Below, piece by piece: positions 9,152-17,457 of a DNA stretch of 64,000 bases (position 1 is the first letter of the stretch; every line of letters starts with the position of its first letter). Made by a program: the position numbers and the translations under genes. The notes below the pieces were generated by a model that was not told the origin of the DNA, did no database searches, and saw only the letters and a program-made list of their open reading frames with translations. The stretch is from an uncultured Clostridia bacterium (GTDB lineage Bacteria; Bacillota; Clostridia; Oscillospirales; Ruminococcaceae), in the NCBI GenBank assembly GCA_944386045.1, contig CALWZO010000008.1:1-64000 (forward strand). The letters are read 5' to 3'.

Positions 9152-9907
9152 TCATCCGATTTTATATTTTTTGTTTTCCAGGCGAAGCCTGTCAGCTATC
9201 ATGGCAATAAATTCGCTGTTGGTGGGCTTGCCGCGCATATTGTTTATGGTATAGCCAAAGTAATCGTTCAGCACATCCACATTTCCTCTGTCCCAGGCCA
9301 CTTCGATTGCGTGCCTTATGGCGCGCTCCACTCTGGAAGCTGTGGTGGAATTCATCTTTGCTATATCGGGATACAATCTTTTGGTAACCAGGCTGATAAC
9401 TTCCGGCGATTCCATCACCATTATTATGGACTGTCTCAGGAAACCATAGCCTTTGATATGGGCCGGTACGCCCATATTGTGCAAAACTTCTGTTACGCGG
9501 CTTTCCAGATCGGGCATCGGCTCTGTCTGCTGTTTGATGTTAAGCATGGATGTAATCCTGGCAAAAACTGCTTCAAAGGAATAAGGTTTAAGAAAATAAT
9601 AATTAAACCCTGCCTCCATAACCCGGCGCATGGTGTCCTCGTTGTCAAAGGAACAGGCGGCGAAAAACAGTTTTGGCGGATTTGGCAGCCGGCATGCCTT
9701 TTCTTTCATGGCAATGGCGTCCAGCCCGCTTAAAAATACATCGGTGAAAACCACATCGGGACAAAACCGCCCGATCTTTTCCAAAAGGAGATTTCCGTCC
9801 TTTTCGCAAAATTCGACCTCGGCGTTTTTGTCTTCAAAGAAATGTTTGCATCCTTCAATAATTTGAGTGTTTTGTTCACAAAAAAGAATTTTGAGTTTGG
9901 TGTTCAT
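9152..9907 (-). CDS. spo0A: Sporulation master regulator Spo0A
   Basis: A 251-residue response regulator, the phosphorelay-driven switch for entry into sporulation. Residues 5-120 form the receiver, with the phosphoacceptor Asp56 in FTDVF and Lys107 in FLKPY. The effector domain (about 140-251) is strongly conserved: [16 protein letters not shown], the recognition helix [18 protein letters not shown] and [10 protein letters not shown]. Oddities are in the acidic pocket: the usual Asp-Asp pair near residue 10 is Glu11-Gln12, and the switch Thr before AF is Ala in FFAACSF. The start follows AGGAGAACAAT. As in bacilli and clostridia it lies downstream of spoIVB, but the gap is about 700 bases. 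Confidence 0.97.
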   Translation of the reverse strand: MNTKLKILFCEQNTQIIEGCKHFFEDKNAEVEFCEKDGNLLLEKIGRFCPDVVFTDVFLSGLDAIAMKEKACRLPNPPKLFFAACSFDNEDTMRRVMEAGFNYYFLKPYSFEAVFARITSMLNIKQQTEPMPDLESRVTEVLHNMGVPAHIKGYGFLRQSIIMVMESPEVISLVTKRLYPDIAKMNSTTASRVERAIRHAIEVAWDRGNVDVLNDYFGYTINNMRGKPTNSEFIAMIADRLRLENKKYKIG

Positions 9908-10574
9908 ATTGTTCTCCTGAATAAACTAATACACAGTTTGACAAGCATTTCTATCAACCACTACAATGTTACCATTTTTTAACAAAGCCGTTCAATGGGA
10001 ATAATATCGAAAAAAGTCGAATTTCTTAAAATATGAAAAAATTGCAAAAATTTTAATATTTATAAGTTTTCTTATGCCCGCAGACGGCGATTTTGCCATC
10101 TTTTGTTTTTTTGCCCCCGGCTGTACAGGTCGGGCAGTGCCGTTTTTGCGCAGATGTTATGCTGTGCAAAAACATCCACCGTAACACAATTTGTGTGTTG
10201 CAGGCATCTGAAATATATGGTGTGTTAAATGGCGATTGCTGACTGCATAGACAAATATGTGAAGTTTTTGTGTTGATTAGTGCCTTATTTTGAAATTGTA
10301 TAGTGAAATCCGGATAGATTTGCTGTAAATTTTACCACAAATGATAGATGTAAAAATAAACCTTTAAGAAAGCAGCGGTACAAAAAAGCCGGCGTTTTCC
10401 GCAAAGCTTACCTTTAGATTTCTGAGATGGTTCCTCCTTATTATATAAAAATGTTGCATATTCAGCCATGCATCAAATGTGCGCAGGGAAATAAACAGTG
10501 TTTTCCAGTATATTTTACACTATAAAATGCAAAATATCAAAACAAAAAACATATTTGCATTACAAAAAACATAC
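9908..10574. other. Long non-coding gap between spoIVB and spo0A
   Basis: About 670 bases with no supported gene on either strand; only short ORFs without ribosome binding sites occur. The part nearest spo0A is very AT-rich and holds two 0A-box-like sequences. Further left-reading sequence contains GC-rich islands (near 10080-10160 and 10390-10410) that could fold, but I could not define an RNA gene with a promoter and terminator. Confidence 0.5.
10005..10021. promoter_or_regulatory. Tandem 0A-box-like sites upstream of spo0A
   Basis: TATCGAA (10005-10011) and AGTCGAA (10015-10021) each match the Spo0A box TGTCGAA at six of seven positions and are spaced 10 bases apart, one helical turn. They lie about 100 bases upstream of the spo0A start codon. 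Autoregulation by Spo0A~P is an inference. Confidence 0.45.
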
Positions 10575-10602
10575 AAAAACCCGTACAGCAGTACGGGTTT
10601 TT
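10575..10602 (-). terminator. Terminator of spoIVB
   Basis: AAAAACCCGTAC pairs with GTACGGGTTTTT around an AGCA loop, located 13 bases past the spoIVB stop on the minus strand. Confidence 0.9.
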
Positions 10603-10614
10603 GTTGTTGTCAGA

Positions 10615-11853
10615 TTATGCCGCCATATTTTCCCGGGCGATACTGTCTATGGTGTCCAGCATGTTCCGGGCAAATATGCCGTATCCGCTTTCCACCTGGT
10701 TTACAAACACATGGGTTACGGCACCCACCAGATATCCGTCCTGGATTATGGGGCTGCCGCTCATTCCCCGCACTATACCGCCGGTCAGGGACAAAAGACG
10801 GCTGTCGGTTATCCTGATAACCATGTTTTTGTTTACATCTTCGGCATTCAGGGAAATTTTTTCTATCTCAATTTCGTATTTTTCCGGCTCGGTACCGTTT
10901 ATGGTGGTCAGAATATATGCCTTGCCGGTTTTTACCCGGGCGGGATTGGCCACCGGCATCGGGTTTTCATTTTCCATTGTCCAGGCTTTGCCGTACACGC
11001 CGGTTTCGCCGTTGTGCAGTACGCTGCCGCTGCCTATGGTGGAAAGAAATGTGCCTTTCAGCCGCCCTGCGCTGCCGTTTTTGCTTTTTACAATGCCGGT
11101 AATTTTTACCGGTACAATTTCACCGGACAAAAGCCTGAGTTCCTGCTGTGTGTCCACATCCTTTATCCCGTGGCCCAGCCCGGCAAAATATCCCAGGTTG
11201 TATTCGTAAAATGTCATGGTGCCTATTCCGGCGCCGGAGTCGCGCACCCACATGCCGCTGCGCCAGGTGTCACTGCCGGTGTCCTTTACGGCCTGCAATG
11301 TGGTGCTGTCCTCTTTTTCGCCCCTGATATAGCTTATTTCCAAAGGCTGACAAGCGCTTTTTGATATCAGTTTTCCCACATCTTCATTGGTCTGCACCAG
11401 CTGCCCGTTTATATGGGTTATGATGTCACCCAGCTTTAAGCCGGCGGCTTTTGCCGGGTTCTGGTATCCGTTTTGTGTCAGTATATCTGAAAATCCCACC
11501 ACCATTACACCGTCGCAGAACATTTTTATGCCAAAGGGCTTGCCGGAAACATTTACATATCTTTCCTCTGTCTGGCGCACACTGACCTCTTTCAGCGGAA
11601 ATACGCCGAAAAGCGATGCGGTGTAAGACAGGCTGCTTTCAGTCTGCCGCACCTGTCTTTGCGCCGCGCTTTCACCCACCGGGCGCAGGCTGACAGAGGG
11701 CAACGACTGTATGGCGATGTTTTCGCCGTAATTAAAGTACATTGTATCCGGAATTTTGCCGGCTGTATAAGCGCACATCAGCGAAACGCCGGCAGCCGCA
11801 AACAAAGCTGACTTTATAATTTTTTTAAACAATTTTGCATTCCTCCAAACCAT
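10615..11853 (-). CDS. spoIVB: SpoIVB serine peptidase (sigma-K checkpoint)
   Basis: A 412-residue protein exported into the space between forespore and mother cell, where SpoIVB of known sporeformers triggers pro-sigma-K processing. An N-terminal signal anchor (about residues 10-30) is followed by a PDZ domain (about 105-190, with VVGFSDILTQNG and AGLKLGDIITHINGQ). The SpoIVB-type peptidase domain (S55) follows. The catalytic His lies in GLGHGI and the nucleophile Ser in GMSGSPII. Length fits the family. The start is the ATG at 11853, preceded by AGGA in TTTGGAGGAATGC. It lies upstream of spo0A in the usual order, though with its own terminator and an unusually long gap. Confidence 0.95.
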   Translation of the reverse strand: MVWRNAKLFKKIIKSALFAAAGVSLMCAYTAGKIPDTMYFNYGENIAIQSLPSVSLRPVGESAAQRQVRQTESSLSYTASLFGVFPLKEVSVRQTEERYVNVSGKPFGIKMFCDGVMVVGFSDILTQNGYQNPAKAAGLKLGDIITHINGQLVQTNEDVGKLISKSACQPLEISYIRGEKEDSTTLQAVKDTGSDTWRSGMWVRDSGAGIGTMTFYEYNLGYFAGLGHGIKDVDTQQELRLLSGEIVPVKITGIVKSKNGSAGRLKGTFLSTIGSGSVLHNGETGVYGKAWTMENENPMPVANPARVKTGKAYILTTINGTEPEKYEIEIEKISLNAEDVNKNMVIRITDSRLLSLTGGIVRGMSGSPIIQDGYLVGAVTHVFVNQVESGYGIFARNMLDTIDSIARENMAA

Positions 11854-11896
11854 AAGCTATTATGCCCTTAAAGCCCCGCTTTATAACCGAAAAGAA

Positions 11897-11924
11897 AAAA
11901 CACGCTGAAACCGGCGTGCTTTTT
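11897..11924. terminator. Bidirectional hairpin upstream of spoIVB
   Basis: AAAACACGC pairs with GCGTG(C)TTTT around an eight-base loop, with A and T tracts on both sides. It lies in the 358-base gap between spoIVB (-) and the marR-type gene (+). That gap has no supported gene; two short overlapping ORFs there lack family resemblance. On the minus strand the hairpin could end transcription coming toward spoIVB. Confidence 0.5.
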
Positions 11925-12145
11925 CCATCGCTTATATTTGTTTTTAGAGGAGTGCTTTCGCAAAGAAAGCTGCATGAAAAATTATTGGCCTTGTTGCACT
12001 TTGGCCATACAGGCAATGCCTGTTTGCCTGTATGCTTATATTATAATAGCCCTATGTGACGGCTGTATGAATGCAGGGTGTAAATTTTGAGTATTTTATA
12101 AAAATAAGGTGAAAAAGAAAAAAGTATAAAATTTTTCGCGTATTG

Positions 12146-12198
12146 TTGACGCCTGCCCCAAAAAGGTGTATTATAAATAAAAAGTTTACTTGTAAACT
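12146..12198 (+). promoter_or_regulatory. Promoter and perfect operator dyad of the MarR-type gene
   Basis: TTGACG (12146-12151), a 17-base spacer and TATTAT (12169-12174) form the promoter. Nine bases downstream is the perfect inverted repeat AGTTTAC-TT-GTAAACT (12183-12198), placed over the expected transcription start. Its size and position suit autorepression by the MarR-family protein it precedes. Confidence 0.75.
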
Positions 12199-12212
12199 AT
12201 CTGGAGAAAACA

Positions 12213-12698
12213 ATGTGTATTGACGGCAGCGAAAATGTTGCAGGCTCCTCCGGCTGGCAGGAGGTATTCATATCATTGGCCAGTGCTTTCCGCAGATATA
12301 AAAAATTTCTTGGTTTTTGCGCCGGCCGCTACGGGCTCAGCTTTGGGCAGCTCAGCATCCTGCTGACGATGTATCGCTTCCCCTGCCTGGACAGCGCCGG
12401 GAAGATTGCCCGCAAGCTGGATATAACCAAAGGCCTGGCCAGCCGAAATGTGGACATCCTTTGCCGCAAAGGTTTTTTGCTGGCTGTTGAAGACAGGCAG
12501 GACAAAAGGATAGTCAGGCTGACAATGAGCCAAAATGCCAGGCGGATATGCCGACAGGTACAGCGGCACAGCCGGCGGATTTATTCAGCGGCTGCAAATG
12601 GCATCTGCCCCCGGGACATGGCCACAGCTGTTGCAGTGCTGGAAAAGATGTCCGAAAATATGGAAAAAAACGGCAGCGGCCGGAATATTTTCCCTTAA
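12213..12698 (+). CDS. MarR-family transcriptional regulator
   Basis: A 161-residue winged-helix repressor. The central region (about residues 45-105) has the MarR pattern: LSFGQLSILLTMYRF, a recognition-helix region KLDITKGLASRNVDILCRKGFL, and the wing with EDRQDKRIVRLTM. Flanking helices would form the dimer interface. Proteins of this family usually repress their own operon and release DNA on binding small aromatic ligands. GGAG lies seven bases before the ATG. It is monocistronic, ended by a strong terminator, so the regulated target besides itself is not evident. Confidence 0.92.
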   Translation: MCIDGSENVAGSSGWQEVFISLASAFRRYKKFLGFCAGRYGLSFGQLSILLTMYRFPCLDSAGKIARKLDITKGLASRNVDILCRKGFLLAVEDRQDKRIVRLTMSQNARRICRQVQRHSRRIYSAAANGICPRDMATAVAVLEKMSENMEKNGSGRNIFP

Positions 12699-12762
12699 AC
12701 AAAGCTTACTTCACGCGCCGTGTGCGCATTAAAATACCTTTTCCTTTATTCATATATCTCAA

Positions 12763-12804
12763 AAGGCAGAGAGCCGGCAGTTACAATGCCGGCTCTCTGC
12801 CTTT
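12763..12804 (+). terminator. Strong terminator after the MarR-type gene
   Basis: AAGGCAGAGAGCCGGCA pairs with TGCCGGCTCTCTGCCTT, a 17-pair stem with a seven-base loop and a short T tract. Confidence 0.85.
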
Positions 12805-12898
12805 ATAAGGATAAAAATGTTAAAAATAGGTGTATTTATTGACATTGACGCCGCGGAAAGAGTACAATATTTATGACTAATTTTCAAGGAGAAAGAAA

Positions 12899-13582
12899 TT
12901 GAGCAGGGACAACAACAAATCAGCCGCGCCGATATATGCGGTAGCCGCTTTATGGGTTTTATGGATGATACTTTTTCCGCTGTACAGCTTGGGGCATTAT
13001 ATTTTGCTGGTGCTTTCCTCGTTGATTTTGTACAACATTGTCACCAATGCAGGGCTGAAAAAAGTCCGGCGGAAACAGCAGCCTGAAAAACAGCGGGCAG
13101 AGCCCGAAAAGAAGGCTTCCACCGGAAATGAGCAGGTGGACAAACTGATAAAGGACAGAGACCTGGCGGTAAAGGAAATGCGTCGTCTGGACGACAATAT
13201 AAAGGATGAAAAAATATCCCGGCAGATAAATGACCTGGAAGCCACAACCCAGAAGATATTCGACTATGTCATAGTTCATCCGGACAAGGTCGGACAGATA
13301 AGCAAGTTTTTGAATTACTATCTGCCCACCACACTGAAGCTGCTTAATACATACGACAGGATGGGCGCCCGGGGTGTGGAAGGCGAAAATATTACCGGAA
13401 CCATGCAGAAGGTGGAGGACACGCTGGAAATGGTTGTAAATGCGTTTCACAAGCAGCTGGACACCCTTTTTGCCGGTGAAGCCATAGATGTCAGCGCAGA
13501 TATTACCGTTATGGAAAATCTTATGAAAAACGAAGGACTTACCGACGACGGACTCGGCCGGTATAACATAACACAGGAATAA
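12899..13582 (+). CDS. XpaC-like membrane protein
   Basis: A 227-residue protein of the XpaC family, historically named for 5-bromo-4-chloroindolyl phosphate hydrolysis; the true function is not established. Two hydrophobic segments at about residues 12-30 and 34-50 anchor it. The basic, charged linker (KKVRRKQQPEK) leads into a helical soluble domain with VHPDKVGQISKFLNYYLPTTLKLLNTYDRM, the family core. The start is TTG at 12899, six bases after AAGGAG. It precedes telA by 15 bases; the XpaC-TelA pairing is common in Firmicutes and suggests a shared envelope stress role. Confidence 0.88.
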   Translation: MSRDNNKSAAPIYAVAALWVLWMILFPLYSLGHYILLVLSSLILYNIVTNAGLKKVRRKQQPEKQRAEPEKKASTGNEQVDKLIKDRDLAVKEMRRLDDNIKDEKISRQINDLEATTQKIFDYVIVHPDKVGQISKFLNYYLPTTLKLLNTYDRMGARGVEGENITGTMQKVEDTLEMVVNAFHKQLDTLFAGEAIDVSADITVMENLMKNEGLTDDGLGRYNITQE

Positions 13583-13597
13583 AGGAGAGAAAACAAA

Positions 13598-14779
13598 ATG
13601 AATGAAAACAAATTTGCCCCTCAGCTTACACTTGAGTCCCGGCAGCGGGAAGAAATGCCGCAGCTTACACTGGAGCCTATGGCACAGCCCACCGAAGAAG
13701 AAAAGGCACTGGCTTTGCAGGAGCAAAGGGACCTTACGGCGGTTCACCTGGATGAAAGCATGCTCAGCGAACAGGAGCAGAAGATGGTGGACGAGTTCAG
13801 CAAAAAAATCGACATTACAAACTCCAACATGGTGCTGCAGTACGGCGCCGCAGCCCAGAAAAATATAGCCAACTTTTCTGAAACTGCGCTGAACAGCGTA
13901 AGGACAAAGGATCTGGGCGAAATAGGCGATGACCTGGCAGATTTGGTAAACGAGCTGAAAGGCTTTGACGCCGTCGAAGAGAAAAAAGGTATTTTCGGCT
14001 TTTTCAAAAAACAGGCCAACGCCCTGGAAAACCTGAAAACAAAATATACATCTGCCGAAAAGAATGTAAATAAAATTGTCCGGGCCCTGGAAAATCATCA
14101 GATTGTGCTGATGAAGGATGTGGCCATGCTGGATCAGATGTATGCTTTGAATGAAAAATATTTCAAGGAACTGACCATGTATATCCTGGCCGGCAAAAAA
14201 CGCATTGAAGAGATAAAGGCCGGCGAGCTGGAGCAGTGCCGCCAAAAGGCCCAGGCCAGCGGCAGCCCGGAAGATGCACAGGCATACAATGACATGGTAA
14301 ATCTTATCAACCGCTTTGAGAAAAAGATACACGACCTGGAACTGACCAGGCAGATATCCATACAGATGGGCCCCCAGACCAGGCTGCTTCAGAACAATGA
14401 CACACTGATGATTGAAAAAATACAGTCCAGCCTGGTAAACACCATACCTCTGTGGAAAAGCCAGATGGTCATCGCCCTTGGCCTGGAGCATTCCAGACAG
14501 GCCACAATGGCCCAGCGTGAGGTGACGGAAATAACCAACTCCATGCTGAAAAAGAATGCCGACCTGCTGAAATCCAGCACCATCGAAACAGCCAAAGAGG
14601 CAGAGAGAAGCATTATTGATATCGAAACATTGCAGCATACAAATCAGCAGCTGATATCAACTTTGGACGAAGTGATGAAGATACAGACAGAAGGCGCTGC
14701 CAAGCGCAAAGCCGCCGAGGCAGAGCTGGGCAGGATTGAAGGCGAGCTGAAAGCAAAACTGCTGGAACTGCGCCGGTAA
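13598..14779 (+). CDS. TelA-family toxic anion resistance protein
   Basis: A 393-residue, nearly all-helical cytosolic protein of the TelA/KlaA family (Pfam toxic anion resistance). Members are linked to tellurite or cell-envelope stress tolerance; the mechanism is not known. Characteristic parts are the central FFKKQANALENLKTKYTSAEKNVNKI and the LNEKYFKELTMYILAGKKRIEEI segments. The N-terminus carries two copies of a PQLTLE motif (residues 8-13 and 24-29). AAAGGAGAG lies ten bases before the ATG. It is between the XpaC-like and TPM-domain genes in one apparent operon. Confidence 0.92.
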   Translation: MNENKFAPQLTLESRQREEMPQLTLEPMAQPTEEEKALALQEQRDLTAVHLDESMLSEQEQKMVDEFSKKIDITNSNMVLQYGAAAQKNIANFSETALNSVRTKDLGEIGDDLADLVNELKGFDAVEEKKGIFGFFKKQANALENLKTKYTSAEKNVNKIVRALENHQIVLMKDVAMLDQMYALNEKYFKELTMYILAGKKRIEEIKAGELEQCRQKAQASGSPEDAQAYNDMVNLINRFEKKIHDLELTRQISIQMGPQTRLLQNNDTLMIEKIQSSLVNTIPLWKSQMVIALGLEHSRQATMAQREVTEITNSMLKKNADLLKSSTIETAKEAERSIIDIETLQHTNQQLISTLDEVMKIQTEGAAKRKAAEAELGRIEGELKAKLLELRR

Positions 14780-14820
14780 ATTGTTGCCTGTAAAATATTT
14801 TTTGTAATTTGGGAGTAAAG

Positions 14821-15753
14821 ATGGAATTTTTCAAAAAACGCAGCACCGCATGGGTTGTACTGATACTGGTTGTGCTGACAGCGGTTTTTAACGGTATAAG
14901 GAACAAACCCGCCGACAAAGTGCAGATATTGCCCAGCGGCCAGTATGTTCAGGACAATGCCGATGTGCTGTCCCGGGATACGGAAGAGTACATAACCAAA
15001 ATGAACAACGGCCTTGTATCAAAGGTCGGCGGCGAAATACATGTTATAACGCTGGATACCACCGGTGGCCGGCGGGCGCCGGACACTGCCCTTGACCGGG
15101 GCATAGACCTTAATTTATCGGCCAACAGCTGTGTTTTCCTGATAGCTGTAGACGATGTGGACCGGGCGATAGTACAGGGCGAAGAGCTGATGTATGCTTT
15201 CTATGATGACGAGCTTACACGGCTGCTGCAAAACTCATTTACAGTCCGGGATTTTGAAAACAAAAACCTGGACAGCCCGGCAAAAGAAGCCTTCGGCAAG
15301 CTGATAGGAATGTATGAAGATTATTACGGCATAAGCGTGAGCCCGTCAGAAAATGTGACCGTGCAGCAGCACAGCCGTGCAGGCACCGTCAGCAACTTTG
15401 TAATAGTCATGATAGTTTTCCTGCTGATATTGCTGATTGTCACAAGCATGACAGTAAGGCGCCGCCGCACCGTCATATTCGGTGCGCCCCGTCCGCCCAG
15501 AGGATATTATCCGCCCAGGGGTTCTTACCGCACACCCCCTCCGTTTAGAGGTGGGTTTGGCTCGTCCTCCCGCGGGGGCTCCTTCTCATCATCCAGCCGC
15601 AGCGGCGGTTTTGGTTCTTCTTCCCGCGGAGGCAGTTTCTCCTCCCGCAGCTTTGGTTCGTCCAGCCGCAGCGGCGGTTTCGGCTCTTCGTCCCGCGGCG
15701 GCAGCTTTGGCTCTCGCGGCGGTTCCCGCGGAGGCAGTTTCAGAGGCAAATAA
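14821..15753 (+). CDS. TPM-domain membrane protein with a Gly/Ser/Arg-rich tail
   Basis: A 310-residue protein. An N-terminal signal anchor (about residues 10-26) is followed by an extracytoplasmic TPM domain (YVQDNADVLSRDTEEYI through about residue 165), then a second membrane segment (about 180-203). The last 75 residues are low-complexity repeats of SSSRGGSF, SRSGGFG and SRGGS, rich in Arg and lying in the cytoplasm if the topology is N-in/C-in. TPM domains occur in YgcG-type proteins and photosystem repair factors. I chose the ATG at 14821 because GGGAG, which an upstream TTG would overlap, stands five bases before it. It completes the XpaC-TelA group. Confidence 0.87.
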   Translation: MEFFKKRSTAWVVLILVVLTAVFNGIRNKPADKVQILPSGQYVQDNADVLSRDTEEYITKMNNGLVSKVGGEIHVITLDTTGGRRAPDTALDRGIDLNLSANSCVFLIAVDDVDRAIVQGEELMYAFYDDELTRLLQNSFTVRDFENKNLDSPAKEAFGKLIGMYEDYYGISVSPSENVTVQQHSRAGTVSNFVIVMIVFLLILLIVTSMTVRRRRTVIFGAPRPPRGYYPPRGSYRTPPPFRGGFGSSSRGGSFSSSSRSGGFGSSSRGGSFSSRSFGSSSRSGGFGSSSRGGSFGSRGGSRGGSFRGK

Positions 15754-15762
15754 AATATTGCA

Positions 15763-15798
15763 AAAGGCAAAGCCATTGGCTTTGCCTTTATTTTTTTT
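15763..15798 (+). terminator. Terminator of the XpaC-TelA-TPM group
   Basis: AAAGGCAAAGCC pairs with GGCTTTGCCTTT around ATT and is followed by a long T run. Confidence 0.92.
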
Positions 15799-15889
15799 GC
15801 CACCACAGTAAAAGTAACAATAGTTTTGACGGTCAAATATAATAAAAATAAGCACGGCGCAGCCGTTTTTTTAAGGGAGGTGGTAAGGA

Positions 15890-16642
15890 TTGTTTTTATC
15901 CGTTGAAAATATAGGCTTGTCCTATCAGACGGCCGAAAGAGAAACAATGGCTGTAAAGGATGTCAGCTTTGATGTGAAAGAGGGGGAATTTGTCAGTATT
16001 GTAGGACCGTCCGGCTGCGGCAAAAGCACGCTGCTGTCCTGCATAGCCGGACTTACTGTGCCCACCACAGGACAAATAATTTTTAAAGGCCGCCCCACAG
16101 ATGGTGTAAGGGAAGATGTGGGCTATATGCTGCAAAGCGATAATCTGATGCCCTGGCGCTCCATTTATAAAAATGTGACCCTGGGCCTGGAAATACAAAA
16201 TAAGCTGACGGCAGAAAACGAAGCCTATGCCCAAAGTCTTTTGAAAAAATATGACTTGTGGGAATTTAAGGACAGTTATCCGTCGCGGCTTTCCGGAGGA
16301 ATGCGCCAAAGGGCCGCACTGATACGCACCCTGGCGGTAAAGCCGGATTTATTGCTTTTGGACGAGGCTTTTTCGGCGCTGGACTATCAGACCAGGGTCA
16401 ATGTCAGCCGGGATGTTTACAGAATACTGCGCGCTGAAAACAAGACGATGGTAATGGTTACCCATGATATACCGGAAGCGGTTGCCATGAGCGACAGGGT
16501 GGTTGTGCTGTCAAAGCGCCCGTCTGTGGTGCAGAAGATACTCACTTTGCCCTTTGGGCGCCGGCGCGACCCTATATCTGTTCGCGGTCACGGCCGGTTT
16601 CAGTCATTTTTTGATGCGGTGTGGAAGGAGATGAATATATGA
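15890..16642 (+). CDS. ABC transporter ATP-binding protein, NitT/TauT type
   Basis: A 250-residue ATPase energising the importer encoded with the next two genes. Walker A is GPSGCGKST (about residues 41-49), the Q-loop is near YMLQSDNLMPW, the signature is LSGGMRQRA and Walker B is LLLLDEAFSAL, followed by VTHD of the H-loop. It belongs to the SsuB/TauB/ThiZ branch. Translation starts at TTG (15890), seven bases after GGGAGGTGG. Its TGA overlaps the permease ATG (ATGA), which indicates translational coupling. A small hairpin with seven T (15853-15872) precedes it. Confidence 0.95.
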   Translation: MFLSVENIGLSYQTAERETMAVKDVSFDVKEGEFVSIVGPSGCGKSTLLSCIAGLTVPTTGQIIFKGRPTDGVREDVGYMLQSDNLMPWRSIYKNVTLGLEIQNKLTAENEAYAQSLLKKYDLWEFKDSYPSRLSGGMRQRAALIRTLAVKPDLLLLDEAFSALDYQTRVNVSRDVYRILRAENKTMVMVTHDIPEAVAMSDRVVVLSKRPSVVQKILTLPFGRRRDPISVRGHGRFQSFFDAVWKEMNI

Positions 16643-17442
16643 ACAATACCCGTTACAGCCGCAGCCGGTATCTGCGGGCTGTACAAAAAGAAAAGCGAGC
16701 CGTCAGGATTTTGCAGCTGTCGATAGTCGCCGGACTGCTGTTTGCCTGGGAGGCAGGCACAAGGCTGGGGCTGGCAGACGCGTTTATAGTATCCAGCCCG
16801 GTGAGGATGTTCAGCATGTTTGTTACCATGGCCGGCGGCGACCTGGCCAGGCATGTGATGTATACGGTGGGTGAAACAATGGCAGGATTTTTCCTGGGGG
16901 TTGCCATGGGCTTTGGTGCCGCGGTGGGCCTGTGGTATTCGCCCTTTGCGCACAAGGTGCTTTCGCCTTATCTTGTGGTGCTCAACAGCCTGCCGAAAGT
17001 TGCGCTGGGGCCGGTTATAATTGTGTGGGCCGGCGCAGGTATCAGTGCTGTCATAACCATGGCCCTGGCCATATCACTGATAGTCACCATAATGGAGCTG
17101 ACCCACGGCTTTTACTCTACCGATGCCAACATGATGACAACTGTCCAAAGCTTTGGCGCAGGCAAATGGGAATGTTTCAAAAAGGTGGTTATGCCTTACA
17201 ATGTTCCGGTGCTGTTTCAAAGCCTGAAAGTAAACATCGGCCTGTGTCTGGTGGGCGTTATCACCGGGGAATTTCTGGTTTCCAGGGCCGGCCTGGGCTA
17301 CCTGATAGTTTACGCAGGACAGGTGTTTAAAATGGACCTGGTCATGATGAGTGTTGTTTTGCTGGGATTTATCGCCTTTTTGATGTACAGTGCTGTCAGC
17401 GCGGCGGAAAAACTGGCGGTAAAGATTATAAACCATATTTAA
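16639..17442 (+). CDS. ABC transporter permease, NitT/TauT type
   Basis: A 267-residue inner-membrane permease with about six helices. The EAA loop that docks on the ATPase is visible in MTTVQSFGAGKWECFKKVVMPYNVP. The ATG at 16639 overlaps the stop of the ATPase gene and follows GGAAGGAG; a GTG at 16621 would include this binding site and is unlikely. Together with the lipoprotein that follows it forms a three-part uptake system of the aliphatic sulfonate, nitrate, taurine or thiamine-precursor class. Confidence 0.95.
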   Translation: MNNTRYSRSRYLRAVQKEKRAVRILQLSIVAGLLFAWEAGTRLGLADAFIVSSPVRMFSMFVTMAGGDLARHVMYTVGETMAGFFLGVAMGFGAAVGLWYSPFAHKVLSPYLVVLNSLPKVALGPVIIVWAGAGISAVITMALAISLIVTIMELTHGFYSTDANMMTTVQSFGAGKWECFKKVVMPYNVPVLFQSLKVNIGLCLVGVITGEFLVSRAGLGYLIVYAGQVFKMDLVMMSVVLLGFIAFLMYSAVSAAEKLAVKIINHI

Positions 17443-17457
17443 TCGGAGGTATCATAC

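Noticed and set aside
11862-12059. A 65-codon frame in the gap upstream of the MarR-type gene
   Set aside because: It overlaps a hairpin, has no ribosome binding site and no family-like features.
15482-15811. A 109-codon frame overlapping the TPM protein's 3' end
   Set aside because: It is a frame shadow of the repetitive Gly/Ser/Arg codons, with Pro/Ala-rich low-complexity translation.
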